This document shows positions 52,300 through 61,118 of a stretch of 64,000 nucleotides of DNA, in pieces. Location of the stretch: contig JAHCAM010000001.1 in the NCBI GenBank assembly GCA_019634895.1, positions 177,851-241,850 of the forward strand, in the 5' to 3' direction. Made by a program: the position numbers and the translations under genes. This DNA is from Steroidobacteraceae bacterium (GTDB taxonomy: Bacteria; Pseudomonadota; Gammaproteobacteria; Steroidobacterales; Steroidobacteraceae). Position 1 is the stretch's first letter; each line of letters begins with the position of its first letter. The notes beneath the pieces are model-generated. The model saw only the letters and a list, made by a program, of their open reading frames with translations, was not told where the DNA came from and did not search any database.

Positions 52300-52322
52300 T
52301 TAATTGGACGCGTCCCCTTTAA
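52300..52322 (-). repeat. GGACGCGTCC unit, right flank of RAYT (core 52306-52315)
   Basis: A single unit in inverted orientation relative to 51483-51527. It lies 79 nt upstream of the transposase start and supplies the TAA (52319-52321, minus strand) of the next gene. The 80 nt between may hold the transposase promoter. Confidence 0.92.
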
Positions 52323-53347
52323 AGCAGCCACGCCAGCGCCGTCAGCCCGGCCAGCAGCGCGGCGCCGAAGGCGAGCGCCACCGGCCGCCAGCCGGCCTCG
52401 CGCAGGTGCGCGAAGGTCACGCCCAGCCCGATCGCCGCCATGCCCACCAGCAGCAGCCACTCGGAAGCAGCCTGCCCGGCAGCCAGGACCTGCTGCCACT
52501 GCCCGGCCAGGGCGCCGGCCTCGCCGGCGTACGCATCGCCCGCCGTGCGCAGCGCGACGAGCAGGACGAACCAGATCACGAACGCCGGCAATGCCTTGCG
52601 CCGCAAGCCTCCAGGCCGCTCGCCCGCAGCCGCCGCGTCCCTTGCGCTCAGCCAGGCCGCGATCGGCACCAGCAGCAAGAGCCCGAGCGTGCGCAGGAAC
52701 TTGGTCAGTCCCGCGATCGCGACCGCGTCCGGCGCCGAATGCACGTCGGCATAGATGAGCGCCGCGCCGATCACCTGCGAGGTGTCGTGGATGGAAGCGC
52801 CGAAGAACATGCCGGCGCTGCGCACGTCGTCGCCGAACAGGGCGCCTGCGATCCACGGATAGCCCATCATCGCGATCGAGCCGAACAGCACGACGCAGGT
52901 CATCGCGATGCCGATGTCGGCCTTGCGCGCGCGCAGCAGCGGCGCCGTGGCGATGATCGCCGTGCAGCCGCAGATCGCGGTGCCGGCCGCGAGCAGCCGG
53001 CGCATGGTCGCGTCCACCCCGAGCGCGCGGCCGAGGAGGACCGCCGAGCCGATCGCGGCCGCGACGCACGAAAGCACGATCGGGATTGCGATCATCGAGA
53101 CGTCGGCGAGCACCATGAGCGTCAGGCGCAAGCCGATCAGGGCGATGCCGATGCGCAGCAGCGTCCGGCCGGCGTACTCCAGACCCGGTTCCGCCCACGC
53201 GCCGACGCCGACCAGGTTCCGCCAGGCCACGCCGACCGCGATGGCCACCAGCGTCGGGCTGACCATGTCGCCGGTGGCGTGGTAGACCAGCCGTGCCGCG
53301 ACCGCGAGGGCGATGGCGAATGCGAGGCCGGGGACTATCTGGCGCAT
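52319..53347 (-). CDS. YeiH/UPF0324 family membrane protein
   Basis: A 342-residue integral membrane protein with about ten hydrophobic segments. Family motifs are AAGTAICGCTAIIATAPLLR and GMFFGASIHDTSQVIGAALI; GIALIGLRLTLMVLADV follows the first helices. Related proteins are annotated as putative sulfate exporters, with little experimental support. No LysR regulator, the usual neighbour, is adjacent. It is isolated between two repeats. Confidence 0.88.
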   Translation of the reverse strand: MRQIVPGLAFAIALAVAARLVYHATGDMVSPTLVAIAVGVAWRNLVGVGAWAEPGLEYAGRTLLRIGIALIGLRLTLMVLADVSMIAIPIVLSCVAAAIGSAVLLGRALGVDATMRRLLAAGTAICGCTAIIATAPLLRARKADIGIAMTCVVLFGSIAMMGYPWIAGALFGDDVRSAGMFFGASIHDTSQVIGAALIYADVHSAPDAVAIAGLTKFLRTLGLLLLVPIAAWLSARDAAAAGERPGGLRRKALPAFVIWFVLLVALRTAGDAYAGEAGALAGQWQQVLAAGQAASEWLLLVGMAAIGLGVTFAHLREAGWRPVALAFGAALLAGLTALAWLL

Positions 53348-53419
53348 GTCGTGAGACGGCCTTCAGCGGGACTGCGCTGGGGCGCCGCGGAGAACGGGGA
53401 CCGGCGGCTGCCAGGAAGC

Positions 53420-53442
53420 TTAATTGGACGCGTCCCCTTTAT
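53420..53442 (-). repeat. GGACGCGTCC unit (core 53426-53435)
   Basis: A single unit whose TTTA end supplies the TAA stop (53439-53441, minus strand) of the amidohydrolase gene. It also lies 72 nt upstream of the YeiH start. Confidence 0.9.
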
Positions 53443-54896
53443 TCCTGCAACAGCGTGCGCGGGTCGTAGGCCACCCCGTCCTTGAGCACGACGCGCACGC
53501 GCTGGAGATGGGCGACGTCCGCCAGCGGATCCGCGTCCAGCAGCACCAGGTCCGCGCGCATGCCGGGCGCGATGCGGCCGGCGGAGTCCGTGAGCCCCAG
53601 CGCCCGCGCGCCGTTGACCGTCGCCGCGCGCAGGATTTCCGCGGGCGAGAGCCCCGCCTCGCGCATCAGCGCGAACTCGCGGTGGATCGACGGCCCGTGC
53701 AGCGTGCCGATGTTGCCGGCGTCCGTGCCCATCACGATCGTCACGCCGGCGTCGTGCAGGCGCTTCAGGTTGTCCATCCCCGTGCGCGGCGCGGCGGCGA
53801 TCGTGCTCGAGGAGGTCAGCATTTGACCGGGCTTCGCGTCGGCCATCAGCCTTTTCACGCGCTCCGGCAGCTGGTCCGCCGGAATCTCCGCGAAGTCGTC
53901 CATCGCCGCCAGGATCACCGGATCCGCGCGCAGCGACTCGATCGGCGTCGGCCGCCACTGCCCGGACAGCGCCAGCGGATAGCCCTGCACCACGAACAGC
54001 GTCGGGCAATAGAGCACGTCCCGCGCCTGCGCCAGCGCGATGAATTCCTCGTCCACCGGCTGGTCGAACACCGAGTGCACCAGGAAATCGGCGCCGGCCC
54101 TTAGCGCGGCCTTCGCCACCACCAGCTCGGTCGCATGTACGGCGAGCTTCAGGCCCGCCTCATGCGCGGCGTCGCCCGCGGCCCTGACGATCGCCTCCTG
54201 CGCCGCGAGGTCGTCGCCGGGGCGATGGATGAACCACACCTTGATGTAGTCCGGCTGGTGCGGGAGCTGTCGCGCGATCAGCGCGCGCGCGGCCTCCGGC
54301 GAGTCGATGCGGATGATGGGCGGATCGCCGAGGTCGAGCTGCGGCCGGTCGACCATGGAGATGAGCGGACCGGCGACCGCCATGTGCGGGGCCTCGGCCG
54401 TGGCGGCGGCGCGATCGCGAACCTCGAAGTTCCAGAACGGCCCGCCGATGTCCACCACGCCGGTGACGCCGCTCGCGAGCCAGACCTTGAACGTGTACGG
54501 CAGCCGGGCCTTGTTGCGCGCGACCTCGCCGGCGTAGGGCACGACGGCGTTGAAGTCCGCCGCGTCCGGGCGCGTGTACAGGTTGCCGGACTGGAAGAAG
54601 TGCACGTGCGAGTCCACCAGGCCGGGGATCGCGTACCTGCCGCGGCCGTCGATGACGGTCGCATTGCGCGGCAGCTCCAGCGACGCCTGCGGAAGCACCG
54701 CCTCGATCCGCCCGTTGCGGATCAGGATGCTGGTGTCGGGTGAGACCGCTTCCGCGCCCTCGCGTTCAGGGTGGATGACGGTCGTGCCGGTGATGACGAT
54801 GACGCCGTCGGCGGGCGCGGCGACGGCCGGTTGTGCCGCGCCGACCGGTGGCAGGCAGAGCAGGGCGGCGAGCACGAACAAGGGTCGCATCGGCAT
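53439..54896 (-). CDS. Secreted amidohydrolase (imidazolonepropionase/prolidase-like)
   Basis: A 485-residue protein with a signal peptide (MPMRPLFVLAALLCLPPVGA-AQP). Metal ligands of the amidohydrolase fold are visible: HxH in IPGLVDSHVHFF, later His in LAVHATELVV and FLVHSVFDQ, and the catalytic Asp in VMGTDAGNIGTLHG. LSPAEILRAATVNGARALGL and APGMRADLVLLDADPLADV are typical C-terminal blocks. It should hydrolyse C-N bonds in a small periplasmic substrate such as a dipeptide or cyclic amide. It is divergent from the DUF6491 gene. Confidence 0.9.
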   Translation of the reverse strand: MPMRPLFVLAALLCLPPVGAAQPAVAAPADGVIVITGTTVIHPEREGAEAVSPDTSILIRNGRIEAVLPQASLELPRNATVIDGRGRYAIPGLVDSHVHFFQSGNLYTRPDAADFNAVVPYAGEVARNKARLPYTFKVWLASGVTGVVDIGGPFWNFEVRDRAAATAEAPHMAVAGPLISMVDRPQLDLGDPPIIRIDSPEAARALIARQLPHQPDYIKVWFIHRPGDDLAAQEAIVRAAGDAAHEAGLKLAVHATELVVAKAALRAGADFLVHSVFDQPVDEEFIALAQARDVLYCPTLFVVQGYPLALSGQWRPTPIESLRADPVILAAMDDFAEIPADQLPERVKRLMADAKPGQMLTSSSTIAAAPRTGMDNLKRLHDAGVTIVMGTDAGNIGTLHGPSIHREFALMREAGLSPAEILRAATVNGARALGLTDSAGRIAPGMRADLVLLDADPLADVAHLQRVRVVLKDGVAYDPRTLLQE

Positions 54897-54983
54897 AGGG
54901 GTCACCCGCAGGCTGAACTTGGAATGAACCGCCGTGGTCCAATGAAGCGTGGCTAGGGTAAGCCAGTTTTCGGAGCGATTGCC

Positions 54984-55388
54984 ATGAAAAACCTGTTGGC
55001 CCTGTTGGCCCTGGTGGCGGCGGCGGCGCTGCTGGCGGGCTGCGCGGCGGGTACCTCGGTGAGCCGCAGCCAGTCGGCGCTCGACAAGTACGAGCCCTAC
55101 GTCGGCGAGCCGATCCGGGGCTTCACCGCATTCCGCATCGACTCCTGGCAGTCGGTGGACCGCGACCACCTGATCCTGTGGACCGGCATCAATGACGCGT
55201 GGCTGATCAAGGTATCCGGGACCTGCCCCGACCTGATGTTCGCGGACCGCATCCGCGTGACCTCTACCGGCAGCCAGGTCTCGACCATGGACAAAGTCAT
55301 CGTGCGCGGCGACACCTGCCTGATCGACACCATCAAGCCGATCGACGTCCGCCAGATGAAGGCCGACCGCGCCGCCACCAAGAACTGA
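54984..55388 (+). CDS. DUF6491 family lipoprotein
   Basis: A 134-residue lipoprotein; the leader ends LLAGCAAG. The mature domain contains IDSWQSVDRDHLILWTGIND, GTCPDLMFADRIRVTSTG and DTCLIDTIKPIDVRQM, the pattern of DUF6491, with two conserved cysteines likely joined in a disulfide. Function unknown. It ends in TGA followed directly by the TAA of the repeat pair. Confidence 0.8.
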   Translation: MKNLLALLALVAAAALLAGCAAGTSVSRSQSALDKYEPYVGEPIRGFTAFRIDSWQSVDRDHLILWTGINDAWLIKVSGTCPDLMFADRIRVTSTGSQVSTMDKVIVRGDTCLIDTIKPIDVRQMKADRAATKN

Positions 55389-55440
55389 TAAAGGGGACGC
55401 GTCCCATTAAGCTACCTTAATGGGACGCGTCCCCTTTAAA
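55388..55440. repeat. Inverted GGACGCGTCC repeat pair, 22-bp arms, 6-nt loop (cores 55395-55404, 55423-55432)
   Basis: The cleanest symmetric pair: both arms carry CCCATTAA inside and TAAAGG outside, forming a perfect hairpin. It separates DUF6491 from the metallopeptidase gene, whose GTG start follows 9 nt later. Confidence 0.95.
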
Positions 55441-55448
55441 CTCAGCGG

Positions 55449-57074
55449 GTGAAGTTGATCATCCTGCTCATCGCCGCGCTAGCAGTCGGCGCGGCACACG
55501 CTCACGACAACGACCCATCCCAGCCGCTCGCCGCGGCGGAAGCGCATTTCCTCGATTTCCTGGACGCGGACTCCGCGGTCGGCCTCATCGACTCCGGCTT
55601 CACCGCCGAGTTCGAAGGCCGCGACCGCGCCGCGTGGGAAACCGCACGCAAGGCGCAGTACGACCACCTGACCGCCGCCCTCGCGCAGATCGACGAGGCT
55701 GCGCTCACGAAAGAGGACGCCGCCGCCCTCGCCGCGATGCGCGTGACGCTCGCGGACCACGCCGATCCGAGCGCCGCCACCGCGCACGACCCCGCCGCGC
55801 CGCGCTGTGCGGACGCGCATCGCACCGACCTCGACTACGCCGGGCTCAGGGCCGCCCTCGTCAGCTGCTTCCGCGAGCTCGGCAACCACATGTACTTCGA
55901 GGGCCGGGTCATCGACCGCGGCACCGCGCTGCAGCTGCTGCACGACATCGAGGAACCGGAGCGGCGCATGCTGCTGTTCGACGCCTTTCAGCCGCTGTGG
56001 GACGCGCTCAACGGCGGCAACCGGCCCGACAGCCCCTGGCGGCGCATGATCCGCATGGCCGCGGAGGAGGCCGCGCAGCACGGCTCGCAGATCGATGCCG
56101 CGGCGAAGGCCATCGGCGTCACCACGCCGCAGGTCGAACAATGGCTCGTCCGGATCCTCGAAGCCTGGCGCGACGCGAATCCACAGCGCATGGTCGAGCC
56201 CTGGGATTACCGCTACCAGATCGGCAAGGCGAACCGCGCGCTGGCGAAGAGCCTGACCTCGGAGCGGTTGCTCCCGCTCAACAAGCGCTTCTTCGCGGAC
56301 CTCGGCGCCGATCTCGGTCAACTCGACGTCCTCTTCGACCTCGCCGAACGCCCGGACAAGTCGCCGCTCGCCTACAGCGACTTCCTGAGACGCGGCCGCG
56401 CAACCGACGCCGGCTGGCAGCGCCCGCGCGCCCGCATCGTCGGCCGCTATCCGCTGGGCGGCCTGTTCTCGATCAACGAGCTGGTGCACGAGAACGGCCA
56501 CGCCGTGCACGTCAGCGCGATCCGCACGCGCCCCGCACACATGGACTGGCCCGACACGATCTTCACCGAGGCCTTCGCCGACGTGCCGGCCTGGAGCGTG
56601 TACGAGCGCGCCTGGCAGCGGAAGTACCTGGGCAGGGCGGTGAGCCAGAAGGATTCGCTGCGCGCGCTGCACGGCCTGACCACGCTCGACGTGGCCTGGT
56701 CGCTGTTCGAGATCCGCATGCTGCGCGACCCGGCTGCGGACCCGAACCGGGTCTGGAGCGCGATCACCGGAGAGTACCTCAGGATCCTGCCGCATCCGCA
56801 GGTGCCCTGGTGGGCGATGCGCGTGCAGCTCGCGAGCCAGCCCGGATATATGGTGAATTACGGCCTGGGCGCGGTGCTGGCGGCCGAAATGCGCGCGCGG
56901 ACGCGCGAACAGATCGGGCCGTTCGACGCCGGCAACCCGGCCTGGTACGGCTGGCTCAGCGAGCGCTTGCTCCGGCACGGCTCCGGGCGCGACACTCAGC
57001 GCCTGATGCAGGACTTCCTGGGGCGGCCACCCTCGCCGGACGCCGTGCTCTCGGAGATCCGGCGCATCAGATAA
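55449..57074 (+). CDS. Secreted gluzincin metallopeptidase
   Basis: A 541-residue protein from GTG 55449 with a signal peptide (MKLIILLIAALAVGAAHA-H). The zinc site is HENGH (347-351) in INELVHENGHAVHVSA, with Glu374 in FTEAFADVPAW as the probable third ligand. The surrounding helices resemble the M2/M3 oligopeptidase clan, but the N-terminal half is not clearly M3. It is probably a periplasmic carboxy- or oligopeptidase. The TAA stop (57072-57074) lies inside a repeat, and no ribosome site is evident because the preceding repeat occupies that place. Confidence 0.78.
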   Translation: MKLIILLIAALAVGAAHAHDNDPSQPLAAAEAHFLDFLDADSAVGLIDSGFTAEFEGRDRAAWETARKAQYDHLTAALAQIDEAALTKEDAAALAAMRVTLADHADPSAATAHDPAAPRCADAHRTDLDYAGLRAALVSCFRELGNHMYFEGRVIDRGTALQLLHDIEEPERRMLLFDAFQPLWDALNGGNRPDSPWRRMIRMAAEEAAQHGSQIDAAAKAIGVTTPQVEQWLVRILEAWRDANPQRMVEPWDYRYQIGKANRALAKSLTSERLLPLNKRFFADLGADLGQLDVLFDLAERPDKSPLAYSDFLRRGRATDAGWQRPRARIVGRYPLGGLFSINELVHENGHAVHVSAIRTRPAHMDWPDTIFTEAFADVPAWSVYERAWQRKYLGRAVSQKDSLRALHGLTTLDVAWSLFEIRMLRDPAADPNRVWSAITGEYLRILPHPQVPWWAMRVQLASQPGYMVNYGLGAVLAAEMRARTREQIGPFDAGNPAWYGWLSERLLRHGSGRDTQRLMQDFLGRPPSPDAVLSEIRRIR

Positions 57075-57120
57075 ATGGGACGCGTCCAATTACTTTGTTA
57101 TTGGACGCGTCCCAATTAAA
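57072..57120. repeat. Inverted GGACGCGTCC repeat pair (cores 57078-57087, 57103-57112)
   Basis: A pair with a 7-nt loop between the metallopeptidase and trypsin genes. Its left end supplies the stop of the first gene; its right end is 10 nt before the ATG of the second. Confidence 0.92.
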
Positions 57121-57130
57121 GGGGGCCTCC

Positions 57131-58210
57131 ATGCGCCATCTGATCGCTGCGGCGGCACTGGCCGCCAGCACCGCCGCCGTCGCCAGCGACGGCACGCCCG
57201 ACACCGCGAACCGGTTCCCGGCCGCCGGCGCCTACTACGAGTACTTCGTCTACCTGACGCCGGGCGAGCTGCCGGACGTCGCCTACGCCGAGCAGTCCTG
57301 CTCCGGCGCGCTGATCTCGCCCAAGGTGCTGATGACCGCCGGGCACTGCACTGCCTACAACTACACGATCGACATCGGCATCGCGGGCTATTACGACCGG
57401 GCCTGGGTCACCTTCGACCTGGTCGCGACCGGCAACGACTTCCGCTGCTTCCTGCTGGAGCAGGGCGTGCCGTACACGGAGTTCATGACGCCGGGCTACG
57501 GCTGCGATCCGGCGGCCAGGTCGGTGCCGTTTCCCACCTTCCATCCTGCCGCGATCGCCGGCCGCAATGGCGGCGTACCGACCGCGCACGGCCTCACGCA
57601 TCCGGGCTATCTGCGCGAAGGCCTGCGCCGTGACGGGCGCGCGCAGCCGGTCAACTGGAATCTCCTGCACCAGCCCGACGTCGGCGCGGTCATCCTCGTC
57701 GACGCCGTCAACGGCATCGATCCGCTGCCGCTGCGCGCCGTCGGCGAGCTCGATGCCATCGCGGGCATCGTCGGCACGCCGGTCGTCAGCGTTGGCTACG
57801 GCCTCAACTGGACCAAGCTGTACGGCGTCAAGCCGACCAAGGGCATCGGTCCGCTGACCGACCTCGGCGGTGGCAATGAAGTCAAGCGGATTGCGCGCCT
57901 CGGGCCGATCAAGAACCTGTTCCGGAACTCGCTGGTACCGCGGCAGGACATCAAGAAAGGCGACGACGTCGTCTGTTACGGGGACTCGGGTTCGCCGCTC
58001 TTCCTGGAGCGCAACGGCGTCGTCGAGCCGGCAATCGCGGCGGTGCTCTCGGGCGCCACCAACTGGTGCCAGGGCTCGATGGACCCGTATTACCGCATCG
58101 ACCAGCGCGAGGCGCAGGAATTCCTGCAATGCGTGGTCGCCCACCAGGACGACGTGGGCGCCGCCTGCCGCAACTGCTCCGCCGAAGCCGGCCTCGGCCT
58201 CTGCGATTAA
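57131..58210 (+). CDS. Secreted trypsin-like (S1) serine protease
   Basis: A 359-residue protein with a signal peptide ending near AVA-S. The triad is His72 in KVLMTAGHCTAYN, Asp183 in HQPDVGAVILVD and Ser286 in CYGDSGSPLFLER. Cysteines are paired as in trypsins, and the tail has CVVAHQDDVGAACRNCSAEA. It is shorter and unrelated in its extension to the protease at 18346. The TAA stop (58208-58210) is the start of the compound repeat. Confidence 0.9.
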   Translation: MRHLIAAAALAASTAAVASDGTPDTANRFPAAGAYYEYFVYLTPGELPDVAYAEQSCSGALISPKVLMTAGHCTAYNYTIDIGIAGYYDRAWVTFDLVATGNDFRCFLLEQGVPYTEFMTPGYGCDPAARSVPFPTFHPAAIAGRNGGVPTAHGLTHPGYLREGLRRDGRAQPVNWNLLHQPDVGAVILVDAVNGIDPLPLRAVGELDAIAGIVGTPVVSVGYGLNWTKLYGVKPTKGIGPLTDLGGGNEVKRIARLGPIKNLFRNSLVPRQDIKKGDDVVCYGDSGSPLFLERNGVVEPAIAAVLSGATNWCQGSMDPYYRIDQREAQEFLQCVVAHQDDVGAACRNCSAEAGLGLCD

Positions 58211-58293
58211 TTGGGACGCGTCCAATTATTAAATGGGGACGCGTCCAATTAAGCGGCGGCGGCCCCTGTTCTAATTGGACGCGTCCCCTTTAA
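58208..58293 (+). repeat. Compound repeat, left arm of MAPEG cassette (cores 58214, 58237, 58277)
   Basis: Two direct units, a 20-nt spacer (AAGCGGCGGCGGCCCCTGTTC) and one inverted unit. Read on the opposite strand, 58738-58824 has the same order and spacer with about three differences, so the two are long inverted repeats. Confidence 0.92.
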
Positions 58294-58300
58294 CCTTTGA

Positions 58301-58726
58301 CTACGCGCTCGAAACCGCCGCCTCGAAAACCGCGAACAACAGCATCGCCGCCAGGATCCACCAGCCCACCGTGAACACGCGCCGGCGGTGCGCCACGACG
58401 TTGGTCGTGCAGTGGATCCAGGCATGCACCAGGCGGCTTGCGACGAACGCCCAGGCGGCGACCAGCGCCGCGACGTTCACCGCATCCAGCGCCCACAGCA
58501 CCAGCGCCACGACATAGAACAGCACCGGCAGCTCGAACTGGTTGCGCAGGTTGTTGTTGATCTTGAGCACGTACTCCGGGAACGCGTCGTCGTACAGCGC
58601 CCGGCGCGCCTGGTCGCACTCGCCGGCCTTGATCGCGCGGATCTTCGCGCGAATCAGGACCACGTAGATCGCCAGCGTCAACGCGACCTGGACCAGCACC
58701 GGCAGGAAAATCAGGTCGCGGCTCAT
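58301..58726 (-). CDS. MAPEG family membrane protein
   Basis: A 141-residue protein with four predicted membrane helices. The MAPEG block YVLKINNNLRNQFELPVLFY is clear (NxxRNxxE-type glutathione-binding loop), and ASRLVHAWIHCTTN is the fourth-helix motif. It may be a glutathione-dependent or eicosanoid-like membrane enzyme; bacterial members are poorly defined. GAGGTG precedes the ATG at 58726. It is the only gene between two compound inverted repeats, which begin 11 nt beyond its start and 7 nt beyond its stop. Confidence 0.9.
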   Translation of the reverse strand: MSRDLIFLPVLVQVALTLAIYVVLIRAKIRAIKAGECDQARRALYDDAFPEYVLKINNNLRNQFELPVLFYVVALVLWALDAVNVAALVAAWAFVASRLVHAWIHCTTNVVAHRRRVFTVGWWILAAMLLFAVFEAAVSSA

Positions 58727-58737
58727 GCCGTCACCTC

Positions 58738-58824
58738 TTTAATGGGGACGCGTCCAATTAGAACAGGGGCCGCCGTCGCTTAATTGGACGCGTCCCCATT
58801 TAATAATTGGACGCGTCCCCTTTA
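58738..58824 (-). repeat. Compound repeat, right arm of MAPEG cassette (cores 58746, 58786, 58809)
   Basis: The mirror image of 58208-58293. Its outer unit is read into the end of the neighbouring M3 peptidase gene and encodes its last seven residues (KGDASNY) and the stop. Confidence 0.92.
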
Positions 58825-60989
58825 TTCGTGGGGAAGCCGCGCACGCGCAGCAGCGCATTCACGTCCGGGTCGCGGCCGCGGAAGCGCCGGTAGGCCTCGG
58901 CGCGGTCGGAGGAATTCCCCTCCGCGAGGATGATGTTGCGCATGCCCGCGGCGACCGCAGGATCGAACACGTCGCCGCTCGCCTCGAACATCTCCCAGGT
59001 ATCCGCGTCCATCACCTCCGACCACAGGTACGAGTAGTACCCCGCCGAATACGCGTCGCTCGAGAACAGGTGCGAGAACTGCGGCAGCCGGTGCCGCATC
59101 GCCATCTCCCGCGGCATCCCCAGCGCCGCCAGCGTGTCGCGCTCGAACGCGTCCGCATCCACCTCGCCGTCCGGCCGCAAGTGCAGCGCCATGTCCACCA
59201 GCGCCGCCGACAGGTACGCCACCGTCTCGTAGCCCTGGTTGAACGTCTCCGCCCGCTTCACACGCTCCACCAGCTCATCCGGCAGCGCACGACCGGTCTC
59301 GTGATGCAGCGCGAAGCGGTCGAGGATCGGCCGCGTCAGCACCCAGTGCTCGTGCACCTGGCTCGGGTACTCGATGTAGTCGCGCGGCGTGAACGACAGC
59401 CCCGGATAGCGCACCTCCGACAGCAGCCCGTCCAGCGCGTGCCCGAACTCGTGGAACAGCGTGCGCGCGTCGTCGAGCGAGATCAGCACCGGCTTGCCCT
59501 CCGGCGCCTTGACGAAGTTGTTGTTGTTCGAGGTCAGCGGGCGGATGCGCTCGCCGGTGAAAGTCTCGTGGATGCGGTAGCGGGCCGCCCAGGCGCCCGA
59601 GCGCTTGCCGGAACGCGCGAAGTTGTCGAGGTAGAACAGCCCGCGGTGCGAGCCGTCGCGGTCGGTGACCTCGAACACGCGCACCTCGGGATGGAACACC
59701 GGCACCGCGCCGGTGATCTCGCGGAAGCCGAGCCCGTACAGCCGCCCGGCCATGTGGAACGCGCCCGCCACCATGTTGTCGAGCTGGAAGTACTCGCGCA
59801 GCTCGTCCTGGTCGATCGCGAAACGCTCGCGCCGCACCTTCTCCGCGTAGTACAGGTAGTCCCAGGGCTCGATCACGACCCCGGCGCCCTCGCGGTCCGC
59901 AACCGCCTGCATGTCCGCGACTTCCTCGTGCACCCTCGCCACCGCCGCCGGCCACACGCGCTCCATCAGCGCCTGCGCGCGCGCCGGGTCCTGCGCCATG
60001 GTGTCGTCCATGCGGAAATGCGCATGGGTCGGGAAGCCGAGCAGCTGCGCCCGCTCGGCGCGCAGCTTCACGATCTGCGCGATCAGTTCATTGGTGTCGT
60101 TGGCATCGCCGTTGTCGCCGCGGCTCTTGAACTTGCGCCAGACCTTCTCCCGCAGCGCGCGGTCGTCGGCGAAGGTCAGGAACGGGTCCACGCTCGAGCG
60201 CGTGTTGACCACCGCCCACTGGCCCGGCTTGCCGCGCGCCGAGGCGGCCTCCGCCAGCGCATCGCGCAGCACCTGCGACAGGCCGGCGACCCCCGCCTCG
60301 TGCTCGATGAAGATCGCGGTGTCCTCGTCGGCCAGCAGGCGCCTGTTGAACTCGGTGAACAGCGCGGACAGTTCGCGGTTGATCTCGCCGACCCGCGCCT
60401 GCGGGGCGGGCGCGAGCGCCGCGCCCGCGCGGATGTAGCTCGCGCGCGTGCGCTCGAGCAGGCGCAGCTGCTGGGCGTCGAGGCCGAGCTTCGCGCGCCG
60501 GGCGTACAGGTCGTCGATGCGCGCGAACAGCGCGCGGTTGAAGGTGATGTCGTTGTCGGCGGCGGTCAGCTTCGGCGACCAGTCGGCCTGCACCGCGCGC
60601 AGCTCCGGCGTGGAGGTGTTTGCCGTCGCCACCGAGAACAGGGTGCGCGCGCGGTTGAGCGCGCGGCCGCTGTCCTGCAGCGCCTCGATGGTATTGGCAA
60701 AGGTGGCCGACGCAGGATTGTCCGCGATCGCGGCGACCTCGGCGGCGCGCAGCGCGATGCCCTGCTCGAAGGCCGCGGGGAAGCGCTCCGCGCTGACCTG
60801 GTCCCAGGGCGGCACGCCGCCGTAGGGGCCGGTCCATTGCGCGAGCAGCGGGTTCTGTTCGGCCTCGGCGGCCAGGCGCGAGACCTCGGCGGAGGCCCGG
60901 CGCGGATCGCCCGGGGCCTGGGGCGTGGTGGCGCAGGCGGACAGGGTGGAGAGGGCGATCATGCCGGTGGCGAGCAGGGGAACGTTCAT
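58800..60989 (-). CDS. M3 family metallopeptidase (Dcp-like lipoprotein)
   Basis: A 729-residue lipoprotein. ATG 60989 gives a leader ending STLSACATT; an upstream ATG at 61010 adds seven residues. The zinc site is HEFGH (about 513-517) in ARTLFHEFGHALDGLLSEV. PYGGVPPWDQVSAERFPAAF and ARYRIHETFTGERIRPLTSN are typical of the peptidyl-dipeptidase Dcp group. It should remove dipeptides from C-termini in the periplasm. The native end appears to be near RGFPTN; the final KGDASNY and stop come from a repeat unit. Confidence 0.92.
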   Translation of the reverse strand: MNVPLLATGMIALSTLSACATTPQAPGDPRRASAEVSRLAAEAEQNPLLAQWTGPYGGVPPWDQVSAERFPAAFEQGIALRAAEVAAIADNPASATFANTIEALQDSGRALNRARTLFSVATANTSTPELRAVQADWSPKLTAADNDITFNRALFARIDDLYARRAKLGLDAQQLRLLERTRASYIRAGAALAPAPQARVGEINRELSALFTEFNRRLLADEDTAIFIEHEAGVAGLSQVLRDALAEAASARGKPGQWAVVNTRSSVDPFLTFADDRALREKVWRKFKSRGDNGDANDTNELIAQIVKLRAERAQLLGFPTHAHFRMDDTMAQDPARAQALMERVWPAAVARVHEEVADMQAVADREGAGVVIEPWDYLYYAEKVRRERFAIDQDELREYFQLDNMVAGAFHMAGRLYGLGFREITGAVPVFHPEVRVFEVTDRDGSHRGLFYLDNFARSGKRSGAWAARYRIHETFTGERIRPLTSNNNNFVKAPEGKPVLISLDDARTLFHEFGHALDGLLSEVRYPGLSFTPRDYIEYPSQVHEHWVLTRPILDRFALHHETGRALPDELVERVKRAETFNQGYETVAYLSAALVDMALHLRPDGEVDADAFERDTLAALGMPREMAMRHRLPQFSHLFSSDAYSAGYYSYLWSEVMDADTWEMFEASGDVFDPAVAAGMRNIILAEGNSSDRAEAYRRFRGRDPDVNALLRVRGFPTNKGDASNY

Positions 60990-61075
60990 GTTTGGTGCCG
61001 GGTCGTACATTCGTAGATACGGACTTTAGCCGCCCCGGCGGCCCTGTCCAACCGCTTCCGGCCTGCACGCCCCAG

Positions 61076-61118
61076 CTGGGGTGCGTCCCTGTTTACTCTA
61101 AAGGGGACGCGTCCAATT
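61076..61118. repeat. Hybrid repeat: variant half-unit plus GGACGCGTCC unit (core 61105-61114)
   Basis: CTGGGGTGCGTCCCTGTTTA is followed directly by TAAAGGGGACGCGTCCAATTA. Two sub-families are therefore joined head to tail, suggesting that one inserted beside the other. Confidence 0.75.
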
